The position numbers and the translations under genes were made by a program. Of a stretch of 64,000 nucleotides of DNA, positions 7,837-17,346 are shown in pieces. The DNA comes from Bradyrhizobium sp. BRP22 (GTDB lineage: Bacteria > Pseudomonadota > Alphaproteobacteria > Rhizobiales > Xanthobacteraceae): the NCBI RefSeq assembly GCF_020194175.1, contig NZ_JADYVX010000034.1:19189-83188 (forward strand), in the 5' to 3' direction. The notes under the pieces are model-generated. The model was not told the origin of the DNA. It saw nothing but the letters and a program-made list of their open reading frames with translations, and did no database searches. Within the stretch, counting starts at the first letter, position 1. Each line of letters begins with the position of its first letter.

Positions 7837-9879
7837 TCAGCGCAATGTGATGTCCAGCCATCCCAGGGGGTTGACGGACAGGCGATCGCCGGTGTCGACC
7901 AGCACTGTCGTGGTTTCGGCTTCGATGATGGCGGGACCGGAGAGCGACTGGCCGGGACGGAGATCATCGAGCGCATAGACAGGCACCTCGCGCCATCCGC
8001 CGAACCAGGCCTTACGTCGGCTCCGGGGCACGCATGGCTCGGCCGAGCTTGCAGATTTAATGCCTTCGCCGCGCCGCGCCACCTCGGCCACCGCCGCGAC
8101 GCGGGCGTTGACGAACACGACCTCGTGGCCGGGCGAGGCATAAGTGTAGAGTTCCTCGTGGCGGCGATGAAAACGCTGCTCGATCTGGTCGACGACATCA
8201 TCTGCGTCCAGATCGAGATCGCCAAGCGGCACGTCGATCTCGAACACCTGCTCGCCATAGCGCATCTCGGCTGAGCGCTCGATGCTGATGGGACCATTGA
8301 ACCAGGAGCGGAGCCGACCGGCGGCTTGCTCTTCGAGTTGAGAGTACAGTTCGCGCACCTCACCGGCGGAGATGCGCGCGCCCGCGCCATAATGGGTGCG
8401 GCTCACCTCGTAGCGGAGATCGCTGGTCAGCATGCCCCAGGCCGATAGCACCGATGCAACTGTCGGCACGATGATGCGCCTGATCTCGAGCTCGCGCGCG
8501 ACTTCCGCGGCGTGAAGGCCGGCGGCGCCGCCGAAACTGAGCAGCACGAACTTTCGGGGATCGACGCCGCGGCGCAGCGTCATCAGGCGGATGCCGTCGG
8601 CCATCTTCAGATTGATCATCTTGTAGATGCCGGCCGCAGCCTCCAGGCGCGACAATTCCAGCGCCGCCGCGATCTGGTCGATCGCCGCTTCCGAGGCTCC
8701 GCGATCGAGCGGACGTTTGCCGCCCATGAAGGCGCCGGCATCGAGATAGCCGAGCACGACGTTGGCGTCGGTGACGGTCGCCGCGGTGCCACCATTGCCA
8801 TAGCACGCCGGCCCCGGAACCGAACCGGCGCTTTCCGGCCCAACCCGAAGCGTGCGGCTGCCATCGACGCTCGCGATCGAGCCGCCGCCGGCGGCGATGC
8901 TCGCAATGTCGAGGCTGCGCAGCGCGATGCGCTGACCGGCCAGCATGCCGTCGGCCGAGAGCGAGGCCTGCCCGCCTGAGATCAGCGAGATATCCGTGCT
9001 GGTGCCCCCCATGTCGAACGGCACGAGGTCGGGAATTCCTAAGAGATCGGCGCAGCGGCGGCTACCGGAAATGCCGCCGGCCGGGCCCGACAACACGGTG
9101 CCCGCCGCAAGGCGCGAGGCTTCCTCGACCGGCGCCATGCCGCCATGCGACAGCACCACGAACAGTGTGCCCTTGAAGCCGGCTTCGCTGAGGCGCTTTT
9201 CGAGATTGGTCAGATAGCGCCGCACGATCGGCTCGACATAGGCGTTCACGATCGTGGTCGAGACGCGCTCATATTCCTTGATCTGCGGCAGCACATCGCT
9301 CGAGCGCGAGATATTGATTCCGGGCAGTTCGCTGCCGAGCCGCTCGACGGCCGCAAGCTCATGTGCGGGGTTGAGATAGGAATGCAGGAAGCAGACCGCG
9401 ACCGACCTTGCGCCAGAACTTCTCACCGCTGTTATCGCGCTGTCGAGCGATCCGGCATCGAGCGGGATCGATGCGCTGCCATCCGCCTTCAGCCGCTCAC
9501 GCACACCGATGCGGCGTTCGCGCGGGACCAGCGGCTCCGGCGGCGGCGTGCGCAAATCGTAACGATCGGGCTTCAAACCCTCGCGCATCTCGACGACGTC
9601 GCGATGGCCTTCAGTGGTGAGCAGCGCGACTTTTGCTCCCTTGCGCTCCAGCAATGCGTTGGTCGCGACCGTCGTGCCGTGAACCAGGCGATCGGTATTC
9701 GCCAGCATTTCCGCGCGTGTGACATTCAGACGGCGCGCCAGTTCGTCCAGCCCCGCCATCACGCCGATCGATTGATCCGATGGCGTGGATGGCGACTTCG
9801 CGAACACCGTGCGCCCCGTCTCATCCGTGGCGACCAGATCGGTGTAGGTGCCGCCGACGTCAACTCCGATCGTGAACAT
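7837..9879 (-). CDS. hyuA: Hydantoinase/oxoprolinase A subunit
   Basis: This 680-residue ATP-dependent ring-opening subunit of the HyuA/OplA/acetophenone-carboxylase family has an N-terminal actin-like phosphate site (TIGVDVGGTYTDLVATD, residues 2-18) and the Hydantoinase_A core VPFDMGGTSTDISLI near residues 290-305. A C-terminal domain follows. With HyuB it hydrolyses N-methylhydantoins, 5-oxoproline or related cyclic imides, or carboxylates ketones in some members; the sequence does not decide which. Its start lies 2 bp after the hyuB stop, so the two are translated as a pair. Full length for the family. Confidence 0.9.
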   Translation of the reverse strand: MFTIGVDVGGTYTDLVATDETGRTVFAKSPSTPSDQSIGVMAGLDELARRLNVTRAEMLANTDRLVHGTTVATNALLERKGAKVALLTTEGHRDVVEMREGLKPDRYDLRTPPPEPLVPRERRIGVRERLKADGSASIPLDAGSLDSAITAVRSSGARSVAVCFLHSYLNPAHELAAVERLGSELPGINISRSSDVLPQIKEYERVSTTIVNAYVEPIVRRYLTNLEKRLSEAGFKGTLFVVLSHGGMAPVEEASRLAAGTVLSGPAGGISGSRRCADLLGIPDLVPFDMGGTSTDISLISGGQASLSADGMLAGQRIALRSLDIASIAAGGGSIASVDGSRTLRVGPESAGSVPGPACYGNGGTAATVTDANVVLGYLDAGAFMGGKRPLDRGASEAAIDQIAAALELSRLEAAAGIYKMINLKMADGIRLMTLRRGVDPRKFVLLSFGGAAGLHAAEVARELEIRRIIVPTVASVLSAWGMLTSDLRYEVSRTHYGAGARISAGEVRELYSQLEEQAAGRLRSWFNGPISIERSAEMRYGEQVFEIDVPLGDLDLDADDVVDQIEQRFHRRHEELYTYASPGHEVVFVNARVAAVAEVARRGEGIKSASSAEPCVPRSRRKAWFGGWREVPVYALDDLRPGQSLSGPAIIEAETTTVLVDTGDRLSVNPLGWLDITLR

Positions 9880-9881
9880 GG

Positions 9882-11546
9882 CTAGTCACGCTGCTCCGCG
9901 GGGACGTCGACCAGGCCCTGCTCGATATCGCGTCGGCGCGCCTCCGCCGATCGCTTTGCGGACGGTCCCCAACCGCCGCCACCGGAAGAGCGGATTTCCA
10001 GGCAATCGCCGGGACGGAGATCGATACCGACCTCCTTGGTCTTGAGCACGCGCGGCTCGCGGCCTTCGGACAGAAGGCGATAGCGATGCGGCTTTCCGTC
10101 CTCGCCGCCGAGCATCCCGCAAGGGCCGTAACGGACGCCTTCACCGGCGGTGTTGCCTTTTGCCGGCTTTGCGGTTTCCAGCACCATATCCAGCGAAACG
10201 CCGAGGCCGCCGCGAAACTGGCCGTCGCCGGCCGAGCCTTGCCGGAATTCGTGATGGCGGAAGTGCAGCGGGAAGCGCACCTCGGCGACCTCGATGCTGC
10301 CGAACTTGAGCCCGCCGACGGTGTGCCACTCGCCGATCGACGACCAGCCGTCGCCGCCGGACGAGGCGCCGCCGCCGGGGCGCGCCTGGAACATGTGCCA
10401 GATGAAGTTGCGTCCGGTGCGAGGGTCTTCGCCCTGGATCGCGATCCGGAAGCGGCGGCCCCAGCCCGCCATCGCGCGCTCCGGACAGGAGGCCGACAGC
10501 GCCTTGATGATCGCCTCGACGATTTCATTGGAGGGATGGCTGGTGCACAGCGTCACCGGCCGGCCCGGATCGGCCCAAACGATCGTGCCCTGCTTTGCGA
10601 TCACTTTCAGCGGGCGCAGCGCGCCAGTGTTCTTGGGGATATCGGCGTCGATCAGATAGGCAAAGGCCATCGCCACCGCGGCCTGCATGTTGGCGTGCGA
10701 GGAATTCACGAAGCTCGTCGACTGGGGATCGGAGTCGGACAGGTCGACCTCGACGTCGCTGCCCTGCTTGGTCACCTTTGCTGCGATCCTGATATCGCTG
10801 CGGCCATGGCCGTCATCGTCAAGGAACGCTTCGCCATGGAACACGCCGTCCTTCCAGGTGGCAACAACGGCGCGGGTCTGGTGCTCGGTGGCATCGAGGA
10901 TCGCTTCTATTGCAGCCTCGACCACGGGCGCGCCGAATTCGGCGAACAGTTTTCCCACCCGGCGCTCGCCGAGATGGGCGGCGCCCAGCATCGCTGCGAG
11001 GTCACCACGGAATTCCCTGGGGTTGCGGATGTTGAGCGCCAGCAGATCGAGCAGGTCCTCGCGCAGCTTGCCGGCCTCGCACAGCTTGATCGGAGGGATG
11101 CGCAGGCCTTCCTGAAAGATCTCAGTGGCATCAGGGTTGTAGGCGCCATGGGTGGCGCCGCCGATGTCGCTCTGATGGGCGCGGACGATGGTCCAGAGCA
11201 GGCGCTTGCCATCATCGAACACCGGCACGAAGGCGGTGAGATCGGGCAGATGGCTGCCGCCATGATAGGGATCGTTCAGCAGAATGACCTCGCCAGGCTC
11301 CACGTCCTTGAAGCGCTCCTCCACCGCAAGCGTCGCCCACGGCAGCGCGCCGACATGAACCGGGATGTGATCGGCCTGCGCGATCAGCCGCCCGCCTGTG
11401 TCGCAGATCGCCAGCGAAAAATCGCGGCTGGAGTTGAGGATCTGTGAATAGGAGGTGCGAAGCATGGCTTCGCCCATTTCCCTCACAATGGAACTCAGCC
11501 GGTGCTGGACGACGGACCGGGTGATGGGATCGATCTTGCCGGACAT
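9882..11546 (-). CDS. hyuB: Hydantoinase/oxoprolinase B subunit
   Basis: This 554-residue partner of HyuA is of normal length. The N-terminus IDPITRSVVQHRLSSIVREM and the family block VILLNDPYHGGSHLPDLTAF (near residue 90) are diagnostic of Hydantoinase_B. A glycine-rich C-terminus (SSGGGGWGP) is typical. It starts 5 bp after the MFS gene stop and ends 2 bp before hyuA, all on the minus strand. The genes upstream supply an MFS carrier and a putative oxygenase, suggesting a pathway in which an imported compound is oxidised and its ring opened. Confidence 0.9.
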   Translation of the reverse strand: MSGKIDPITRSVVQHRLSSIVREMGEAMLRTSYSQILNSSRDFSLAICDTGGRLIAQADHIPVHVGALPWATLAVEERFKDVEPGEVILLNDPYHGGSHLPDLTAFVPVFDDGKRLLWTIVRAHQSDIGGATHGAYNPDATEIFQEGLRIPPIKLCEAGKLREDLLDLLALNIRNPREFRGDLAAMLGAAHLGERRVGKLFAEFGAPVVEAAIEAILDATEHQTRAVVATWKDGVFHGEAFLDDDGHGRSDIRIAAKVTKQGSDVEVDLSDSDPQSTSFVNSSHANMQAAVAMAFAYLIDADIPKNTGALRPLKVIAKQGTIVWADPGRPVTLCTSHPSNEIVEAIIKALSASCPERAMAGWGRRFRIAIQGEDPRTGRNFIWHMFQARPGGGASSGGDGWSSIGEWHTVGGLKFGSIEVAEVRFPLHFRHHEFRQGSAGDGQFRGGLGVSLDMVLETAKPAKGNTAGEGVRYGPCGMLGGEDGKPHRYRLLSEGREPRVLKTKEVGIDLRPGDCLEIRSSGGGGWGPSAKRSAEARRRDIEQGLVDVPAEQRD

Positions 11547-11551
11547 GCCAG

Positions 11552-12808
11552 CTATTTTATCGTCGCGGCCGGGGACGTATAGATCAAAAACACCACGGTG
11601 CCCGCCAGCAGCGCAGCAGCCATGAACAGCATCACGGCCGGCAGTCCATAGAGCGCCGCCACCGCGCCGGTTGCGGATTGCAGCAGCGCCGCGCCAAGGA
11701 AGAAGGAGAGATTGATCGCCGAAAGCGCCTTGCCCGCGCTCTGGGCGTCAACGAGCTGCCTGGTCATGCCGTAGAGCAGCGGCTGCGCCGAGACGGCAAG
11801 ACCGATCAGGATGAACAGGACCACATCATACTGCGACGGCATGACGGCGACGCCGAACAGGTCGGACACCGGGTAACCGGGAGCTCCCAATGCCATCAGG
11901 AGAAGCAGCAGCGCCGCCACGAGATGCGCAACCGCAACAACGGTGCGTCGGTGGCCGAGCCTGCGATCGATCACGCCGATGCAGACCGGCCCGACGATCA
12001 GCGCCAGCGTGAACAGTCCGAGTTCGTTACCAGCTTCGATGCGCGTGAGGCCCTTGATCTCCATCAGCCACGGGCCGCCCCACAATCCCCTCAGCACCAG
12101 CGATGCCGCAAGCGAGACCAGCGACAAGGCGACTAGGCCCCGGAGTGGGCGGGACAGGCCAAGGCGCAGGACTTCCATCATTTGCGAGAGCGGCGATGAG
12201 TCGTCCTTGTGCTCGGCCGGCTGTTTCGGCACCAGCACGAACACCGCGAGCGCGACCGCAACGCCGCCAATGGCCGATATCCAGAATCCGGCCCGCCAGC
12301 CAAGACGGTCGACGACAAAGGCCAATGGGCTCGACGACAACAGCATACCGATATTGCCGATCGACAGGATGGCGCCCGACCACAAGCCAAACTGCGACGG
12401 GGAAAGCTGTTTCGCCGCGAGCGTCATCGGGCACATCAGCATGCCTGATGTCGCAACCCCCAGCGCGAGCTGGCCAACGAGGAAGCTCTCCGGTCCGGTC
12501 GCAAACGCCGATGCCATCGCCCCGAAGATGGTTCCAACGAGCAGGCTGAGCGAGACCGGGCGAACGCCGAAGCGGTCCATCGCAGCGCCGACGGGCACCT
12601 GCGATGCCGCGAACGCGAAATGATAGATCGAGGTCAGGCTCGCGAGCGCCTGCGGCGGCGTCGCGAAATCGGCGGCCATCAGGTCAAGGCTGATGGCCGG
12701 GATCGTCCGCAGCAGGGTCGATAGCATATGGCCGCAGGCCAGGGCCAGAAGCGCAAGAATCAGCGTGCGGGTACTGGTCCCCGCATCATCTTTGGCAACA
12801 CCGTCCAC
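11552..12808 (-). CDS. Major facilitator superfamily transporter
   Basis: This 418-residue membrane protein has about twelve hydrophobic segments and a central charged loop (VPKQPAEHKDDSSPLSQM). The A-motif-like stretch after helix 2 (VGAAMDRFGVRPVSL) marks it as MFS. The gene is translationally close to hyuB (5-bp gap) and 84 bp behind the CmcJ-like gene. It is therefore likely the uptake carrier for the hydantoinase substrate, or an exporter of a product. Direction of transport is not visible. Confidence 0.85.
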   Translation of the reverse strand: MDGVAKDDAGTSTRTLILALLALACGHMLSTLLRTIPAISLDLMAADFATPPQALASLTSIYHFAFAASQVPVGAAMDRFGVRPVSLSLLVGTIFGAMASAFATGPESFLVGQLALGVATSGMLMCPMTLAAKQLSPSQFGLWSGAILSIGNIGMLLSSSPLAFVVDRLGWRAGFWISAIGGVAVALAVFVLVPKQPAEHKDDSSPLSQMMEVLRLGLSRPLRGLVALSLVSLAASLVLRGLWGGPWLMEIKGLTRIEAGNELGLFTLALIVGPVCIGVIDRRLGHRRTVVAVAHLVAALLLLLMALGAPGYPVSDLFGVAVMPSQYDVVLFILIGLAVSAQPLLYGMTRQLVDAQSAGKALSAINLSFFLGAALLQSATGAVAALYGLPAVMLFMAAALLAGTVVFLIYTSPAATIK

Positions 12809-12873
12809 GAATCATCTCGTTCCCGAGGAGTTTCGGGACGGCGTATCACCAATAGGCCACGAGCGCCAATCTG

Positions 12874-12890
12874 TGCCTAGGTATTAGGCA
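12874..12890. promoter_or_regulatory. Short hairpin between the CmcJ-like and MFS genes
   Basis: TGCCTA (12874-12879) pairs with TAGGCA (12885-12890) over five bases, directly after the oxygenase stop at 12893. It is too weak for a convincing terminator, and may attenuate or protect the operon transcript. Confidence 0.3.
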
Positions 12891-12892
12891 GT

Positions 12893-13738
12893 TCAGTGCT
12901 TGTGGAACACCAATGTCCGCACTTCGATGCTTTCGCGCGGGGCAGCATCCGGCGGCGTGGTGGGATCGACGAAGGCGGTGTGCGGTGCGAAGCGCGTGCG
13001 GCCGTCAGTCGCCGAATCGTAGCACTTGAGCAGCAGCGCCTCGTCGGGCGTCATCTCCGGGAAATAGAACCAGCGGTGGTTCGCATTGTATTTCACGGAA
13101 TAGGTCTCGCCCTCGCGATTCGGATAGATCAGGTCAGAGGCGATGAGATCGCCCGGCTCCACCGACTGGCCGTCGCACATCGCCAATGGCGCATCGCGCA
13201 GCGGGCCACGGATCGGCCGCCAGAGGTTGATCACCTGGGCACGACCTTTGAGCAGTTCTTCGGCCTCCTCGGGCAGATGTTCGAACACGCGGTTGCGGCC
13301 GGACAAGGCAGTCTGGTCGACATGCACGCGCGTCGCCGGCTGACGGGGCGTGCCGTCGCGCACGTCGGGGGCGCCCTCGACGCGCTTGCGCACGGTATGA
13401 TCGAAGATGAGGACGCGATCCGCCTTCAGCGTTGCCTTCAGGAAGGCTTCGACGGCAGGATAGTAGACGCGCCTGACTTCGTTATCGTCGTAGTAGTTCT
13501 TCACCACGGTCGGATGCTTGACCAGGGCGAAGCCTTCGGTGTCGAGCGAGAATTTGTCGGCGATCAGGCGGCCGTCGAAGATCGGAACGTTGTGGGGTTC
13601 GGGGAGCGCCGTCGATTTGGGTTCGCCGGGCGGCGGATCGTAGGCGTAGGTACGCGGCTTGCCCGATATCGGGGCGAGATAATTGAGTTCGGCAGTGACG
13701 AAGGGAAGCGACTCGATCTTGGTTTCATGCAGGCCCAT
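12893..13738 (-). CDS. CmcJ/NvfI family oxidoreductase
   Basis: The 281-residue protein matches the CmcJ/NvfI/AsaB-like family, best known from fungi and cephamycin producers. Characterised relatives such as NvfI are non-haem iron, 2-oxoglutarate-dependent enzymes. Recognisable blocks are FSLDTEGFALVKHPT, ATRVHVDQT (candidate iron H-x-D), INLWRPIRGPLRDAPLAMCD, VKYNANHRWFYFPEM (candidate distal His) and SIEVRTLVFH. It is the first gene of the minus-strand operon that continues with the MFS carrier and hyuB-hyuA. An oxidative step before ring opening would fit, but the substrate is unknown. Confidence 0.78.
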   Translation of the reverse strand: MGLHETKIESLPFVTAELNYLAPISGKPRTYAYDPPPGEPKSTALPEPHNVPIFDGRLIADKFSLDTEGFALVKHPTVVKNYYDDNEVRRVYYPAVEAFLKATLKADRVLIFDHTVRKRVEGAPDVRDGTPRQPATRVHVDQTALSGRNRVFEHLPEEAEELLKGRAQVINLWRPIRGPLRDAPLAMCDGQSVEPGDLIASDLIYPNREGETYSVKYNANHRWFYFPEMTPDEALLLKCYDSATDGRTRFAPHTAFVDPTTPPDAAPRESIEVRTLVFHKH

Positions 13739-14106
13739 GGTGGTCTCCCGGACTCCCTATTGTTCGTTCTGTTTCATTTTGGCCGGGTGAGCTGCCCCGG
13801 CAAGGGAGCTCAAGAAATAGCAACGTTGACATCCTTGCGAGGATGAAACGTGGAAAATTCTTTCGGCGTCCTGGAACCACCAAGCTGATTATTTCCGCCG
13901 ATCACGCTTTCGAGAAGTGCCTCCCCTGCGGGTACTCGCCATTGCGAGCGACCCTCTCTCCCCCGTCATTGCGAGCGAAGCGAAGCAATCCATCTCTCCG
14001 CTTGTGGAGGCGTGGATTGCTTCGCTTCGCTCGCAATGACGCTGCGGTGAGCGCTTTCGCAACTCACGTTGTTCGACGGTGGGGGAGATTGACGACAGGC
14101 GCGGCC
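13739..14106. other. Intergenic stretch with a REP-like palindrome
   Basis: The 368 bp separate two minus-strand operons. They should hold the promoter for the CmcJ-like operon at the 13.75-13.9 kb side, but I see no confident box. A second partial GCCATTGCGAGCGA copy (around 13938-13951) precedes the full palindrome at 13965-14040. A short frame at 13843-14145 runs through the palindrome and is not a credible gene. Confidence 0.6.
13965..14040. repeat. REP-like palindrome, copy A
   Basis: Twenty-eight bases at 13965-13992 are the exact reverse complement of 14013-14040, around a 20-base loop. The arm begins GTCATTGCGAGCGAAGCG. Related copies at 33239-33322 and 62739-62822 share arms but not loops, as expected for a dispersed, hairpin-forming element placed just downstream of genes. 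Confidence 0.85.
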
Positions 14107-15048
14107 TCACAAGCCGGTGCCCTTGCCGATCGCAGTCGCGAATGAGCGGTCGACGATATCAGCAGCGTTGAGCTTCTCCTTGATCAAACCCCAGCGGTGA
14201 TAGAGATCGATGGTCTTCTGCTCGTCGCTCACGACGCCGTCATCAATCGGAGCGATCTGGATCTTGGCCCGCGCCAGCCAGTTCAGCGGCACCGAGGTCG
14301 GAATGTTCATTAGCTTGCCCCAGGTCTCGGCATAAGCGGCCACATTGTTCTGAGACCATGCCCGCGCGGCGGCGAGACGACGCACGAAGTCCTGTAGTTG
14401 CTCATGCTTGTCCTTGATAGCGCCCGGGGTTGCGACCTGAAAGCTGAGGCCGGGCGTAATGCCCTCCGCGGTGATCACGCGGCGCGACTTGAACAGCACC
14501 TCTTCCTGGCTGACATAGGGCTCCCAGGTCGACCAGGCGTCCACCGACCCTTGGGTGTAGGCGACCTTGGCGTCTGACGGCGCGAGGAAGATGATCTGGA
14601 CATCGCTCGCCTGCCACCCCTTCGACTCGAGCGCTCCCAGGATCAACTGGTGGCCGATCGAGCCGCGGCCGGTCGCGATCTTCTTGCCGCGCAGGTCGTC
14701 AAAGCTCTTGATCGCCGAATTCTCGGGCACCACGATCGCGAGCCCTTCGCGCGACTGACGGACGGCGGCGATCGCCTTCACCGGGACGCCCGCCGCAGCG
14801 GCAAAGGTGAAGGGCGCGTCGCCGACAAGGCCGGTGTCGATCGCGGCGGCGCTGAGCGCTTCCAGGAGCGGCGCGGCTGCCGCGAACTCCTTCCACTCGA
14901 TCTTGTAGGGCACGTCCTTGAGCACGCCGGCGGCTTCCATCACCGCCTGCGAATTGCCCTTCTGGTCGCCGACGCGCAATGTGGTCTGCGCGGCCGCGGT
15001 GCTTGCGCCGGCGAGTGCGAGAACGATTGCGAGAGCGAACCGGATCAT
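14107..15048 (-). CDS. Aliphatic sulfonate-type ABC substrate-binding protein (SsuA-like)
   Basis: This 313-residue periplasmic receptor starts with a signal peptide (MIRFALAIVLALAGASTAAA) and the SsuA hallmark TTLRVGDQKGNSQ. Next come YKIEWKEFAAAAPLLEAL and SVDAWSTWEPYVS. ATG 15048 overlaps the stop of the monooxygenase gene by 4 bases. A longer frame back to 15279 would lie inside that gene. A close paralogue with the same motifs is at 20713-21690. Family members bind alkanesulfonates, matching the SsuD-like enzyme it is coupled to. Confidence 0.9.
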   Translation of the reverse strand: MIRFALAIVLALAGASTAAAQTTLRVGDQKGNSQAVMEAAGVLKDVPYKIEWKEFAAAAPLLEALSAAAIDTGLVGDAPFTFAAAAGVPVKAIAAVRQSREGLAIVVPENSAIKSFDDLRGKKIATGRGSIGHQLILGALESKGWQASDVQIIFLAPSDAKVAYTQGSVDAWSTWEPYVSQEEVLFKSRRVITAEGITPGLSFQVATPGAIKDKHEQLQDFVRRLAAARAWSQNNVAAYAETWGKLMNIPTSVPLNWLARAKIQIAPIDDGVVSDEQKTIDLYHRWGLIKEKLNAADIVDRSFATAIGKGTGL

Positions 15049-16145
15049 TCTGCGGCAATCCCGCGCGTCGCGTCGCGCTCGGCAATCAGCTTGCGCGTCA
15101 GCGGGATCAGCTCGCGGCCATAGTCGATCGCGTCGATCAAGGGATCGAAGCCGCGGATCAGGAAGTGGCTGACGCCGAGATCGTAGTAATCGCCGAACAC
15201 TTCGGCGACCTGCTCGGGCGTGCCGACGAGCGCGGTGGTGTTGCTGTTGGCGCCGGTCAGCTTGGCGATCTCGGTCCACAGCCGCTTGTCGATGCGCGCG
15301 CCCTGGTCGGCGAGCGCGAGCAGCCGCCTCGCGCCCGCGGTGGCATGGCCGTCCGCCGGCTTGCGATAGCCGGTCTGGTCCTGCAGTTCAGTGGCGCGCT
15401 CGAGGATCGCCTGCGCCTTGGCCCACGCCTTCTCCTCGGTATCGGCGAGGATCGGCCGCACCGAGAGGCTGAAGCGCGGCGTCGGACGGCCATGCTTGGC
15501 GGCCGCTGCGCGCACGCGCGCGGTGACGTCCCGGACCTGCGCGTAGGACTCGCCCCACAGCGCGAAGGTGTCGGCGTGCTTGCCCGCGACTTCGACCGCG
15601 GCATCCGAGCCGCCGCCGATGAAGGTGTAGATGCCACCATTTTGATGCGGCTTGATCTGCGAAAAGCCGCGTTCGACCTGGTAGTACTTGCCGCGATAAT
15701 CGAACGGCTTCTCGCTGGTCCATTCCAGGCGGACGATGTCGAGGAACTCGCCGGTGCGCGCGTAGCGCTCGTCCTTGTCGTCGAGCGTATTGCCGTCCTG
15801 GCGCAGCTCGGTGGCGTTGCCGCCGGTGATGACGTGCAGCGAGACCCGGTCCGGGTAGAACTGGTCGAGCGTGGCGAGCTGGCGCGCCAGCAGCGTCGGC
15901 GCAGTGAAGCCCGGCCGCTGCGCGATCATCACCTTCAATTTCCTGGTGATGCCGAGCACATGCTGCGCGACCTGCAGCGCATCCGGCGTCGTCGAATGAA
16001 ATGCGAGCAGCGCGCGGTCGAAGCCGGCAAGCTCATGGGCTTTCGCCACCGTCTCGATATAGGGCGGATCGAGCACGGGACCGGAGCGGACGATGATCTC
16101 CGACGAATTGTTGTTGGTGATGAAGCCGATGAACTCGACTGACAT
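15045..16145 (-). CDS. ssuD: SsuD-like FMNH2-dependent alkanesulfonate monooxygenase
   Basis: This 366-residue bacterial-luciferase-fold enzyme cleaves C-S bonds of sulfonates with FMNH2 and O2, releasing sulfite. Features shared with SsuD, from memory, include RPGFTAPTLLARQLATLDQF, VSLHVITGGNATELRQDG, DERYARTGEFLDIVRLEWT and GTPEQVAEVFGDYYDLG. Start ATG 16145 follows GGAG with 8-base spacing. It is followed by a binding protein (4-base overlap). The preceding gene is an SfnB-like flavoprotein. No SsuE-type flavin reductase is in this cluster, so FMNH2 must come from elsewhere. Substrate could also be a sulfone or related organosulfur. Confidence 0.85.
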   Translation of the reverse strand: MSVEFIGFITNNNSSEIIVRSGPVLDPPYIETVAKAHELAGFDRALLAFHSTTPDALQVAQHVLGITRKLKVMIAQRPGFTAPTLLARQLATLDQFYPDRVSLHVITGGNATELRQDGNTLDDKDERYARTGEFLDIVRLEWTSEKPFDYRGKYYQVERGFSQIKPHQNGGIYTFIGGGSDAAVEVAGKHADTFALWGESYAQVRDVTARVRAAAAKHGRPTPRFSLSVRPILADTEEKAWAKAQAILERATELQDQTGYRKPADGHATAGARRLLALADQGARIDKRLWTEIAKLTGANSNTTALVGTPEQVAEVFGDYYDLGVSHFLIRGFDPLIDAIDYGRELIPLTRKLIAERDATRGIAAE

Positions 16146-16173
16146 GGGGGAAGCTCCGCTTGTTGGCTGTTGT

Positions 16174-17346
16174 TCAGATGCCCAGCGCCAGGCGTGCGGC
16201 GGCGATGCGGGTGGAGTCATCCTGCGGGGTGTGGACGCGGCCGCACAGCACATCGCGAAAATACCGCTCTAGCGGATTGTGTCGCGACAGGCCGTGATTG
16301 CTGGCTAGTGACAGCGCGTCTTCGACCACGGCGACGGCGTTGTTGGTCACCGTCAGCTTGACGATATTGGACTCGATCGCATTGAGCGGCAAGCCGGCAT
16401 CGAACTCTCTGGCGAAACTGTCGATCAGGCGGGCATTCACGGCAAGCCGCGCCTCGATGCCGCCAAGGATGTCCTGGGCCCGCGGCAGCGTCGCGAGCGG
16501 CGCGCCGAGATTGGCCGGAACACGCTCGTGCAGGAACTTGATGAGCCAGTCCCGCCCGGCGCGGGCGACGCCGTCATAGATCGCGGCCACGAAGATAGCG
16601 TGGATCGTGGCCTGGGTGACATCAGGCGCGGTCCACTCCTCCGGCCTGCGGACGTCGACCTCGTACTCGAGCGGAAACACGACGTCCTCGAAGATCACAT
16701 CGTGACTGCCGCTGGCGCGCAGGCCGAGATGGTTCCAGGTTTCCTCGATCCTCGTTCCGGGCAAGCCTGCTGGCACAAGGAACTGGCCGACGCGCATTTC
16801 CGGCTCGTCGGTCTTGGCCCACACCAGATACCATTTCAGGATCGGCGCGCCGGTCGAATAGATCTTGCGGCCGCTCAACCGCCAGCCGGTTTCGGTGCGG
16901 CGTGCGATCGTCGCGGGCAACCCGCCGCGCGCCGGCGATCCCAACTCGGGCTCGACACGCAGCGCATTGATCAGCGCGACGCCCTCGACGGTCTCCTTGG
17001 CGAGCTTGCGGGACAGGCGCGCGGGCCAGCGCGGGCTGCGCGCCATCACCAGATGATTGATGTAATGCATCGACAGCACCAGCGCGGTCGACGGATCGGC
17101 CTTGCCGATGATGCCAAGGATGCGCGCCGTGTCGCGGGCGCCCGCCCCAGCCCCGCCAAGCGCGGCCGGCACGGTCAGCGCGAGGAGATCGGCTTTCGCA
17201 AGGTCGGCGAAATTCTCGAACGGAAAGCTGGCATCGCGGTCATGCCCTTCCGCCCGCTCGGCGACGACCTCGGCAAGCCGTGAGGCGCGCGCAACATGGT
17301 CCGGCGCTTCCGACGGCGTCAGCTCTTTCGCCGCCGTCGTCACCAT
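16174..17346 (-). CDS. Acyl-CoA dehydrogenase family flavoprotein, SfnB-like
   Basis: The 390-residue protein has the acyl-CoA dehydrogenase fold: an alpha N-terminal domain (1-120), a beta domain with WRLSGRKIYSTGAPILKWYLV, and a C-terminal helical domain ending in SRHNPLERYFRDVLCGRVHTPQ. In organosulfur clusters such proteins are FMNH2-dependent oxygenases (SfnB, DszC-like) rather than true dehydrogenases. It sits between the SsuB-like ATPase (7-base overlap at its start) and the SsuD-like gene. This supports a role in sulfur release, but the substrate is unproven. Confidence 0.85.
   Translation of the reverse strand: MVTTAAKELTPSEAPDHVARASRLAEVVAERAEGHDRDASFPFENFADLAKADLLALTVPAALGGAGAGARDTARILGIIGKADPSTALVLSMHYINHLVMARSPRWPARLSRKLAKETVEGVALINALRVEPELGSPARGGLPATIARRTETGWRLSGRKIYSTGAPILKWYLVWAKTDEPEMRVGQFLVPAGLPGTRIEETWNHLGLRASGSHDVIFEDVVFPLEYEVDVRRPEEWTAPDVTQATIHAIFVAAIYDGVARAGRDWLIKFLHERVPANLGAPLATLPRAQDILGGIEARLAVNARLIDSFAREFDAGLPLNAIESNIVKLTVTNNAVAVVEDALSLASNHGLSRHNPLERYFRDVLCGRVHTPQDDSTRIAAARLALGI

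Noticed and set aside
13965..14040. Possible CRISPR repeat or tRNA
   Set aside because: There is only a single palindrome here, not regularly spaced repeats with unique spacers, and the fold is a simple hairpin, not a cloverleaf.
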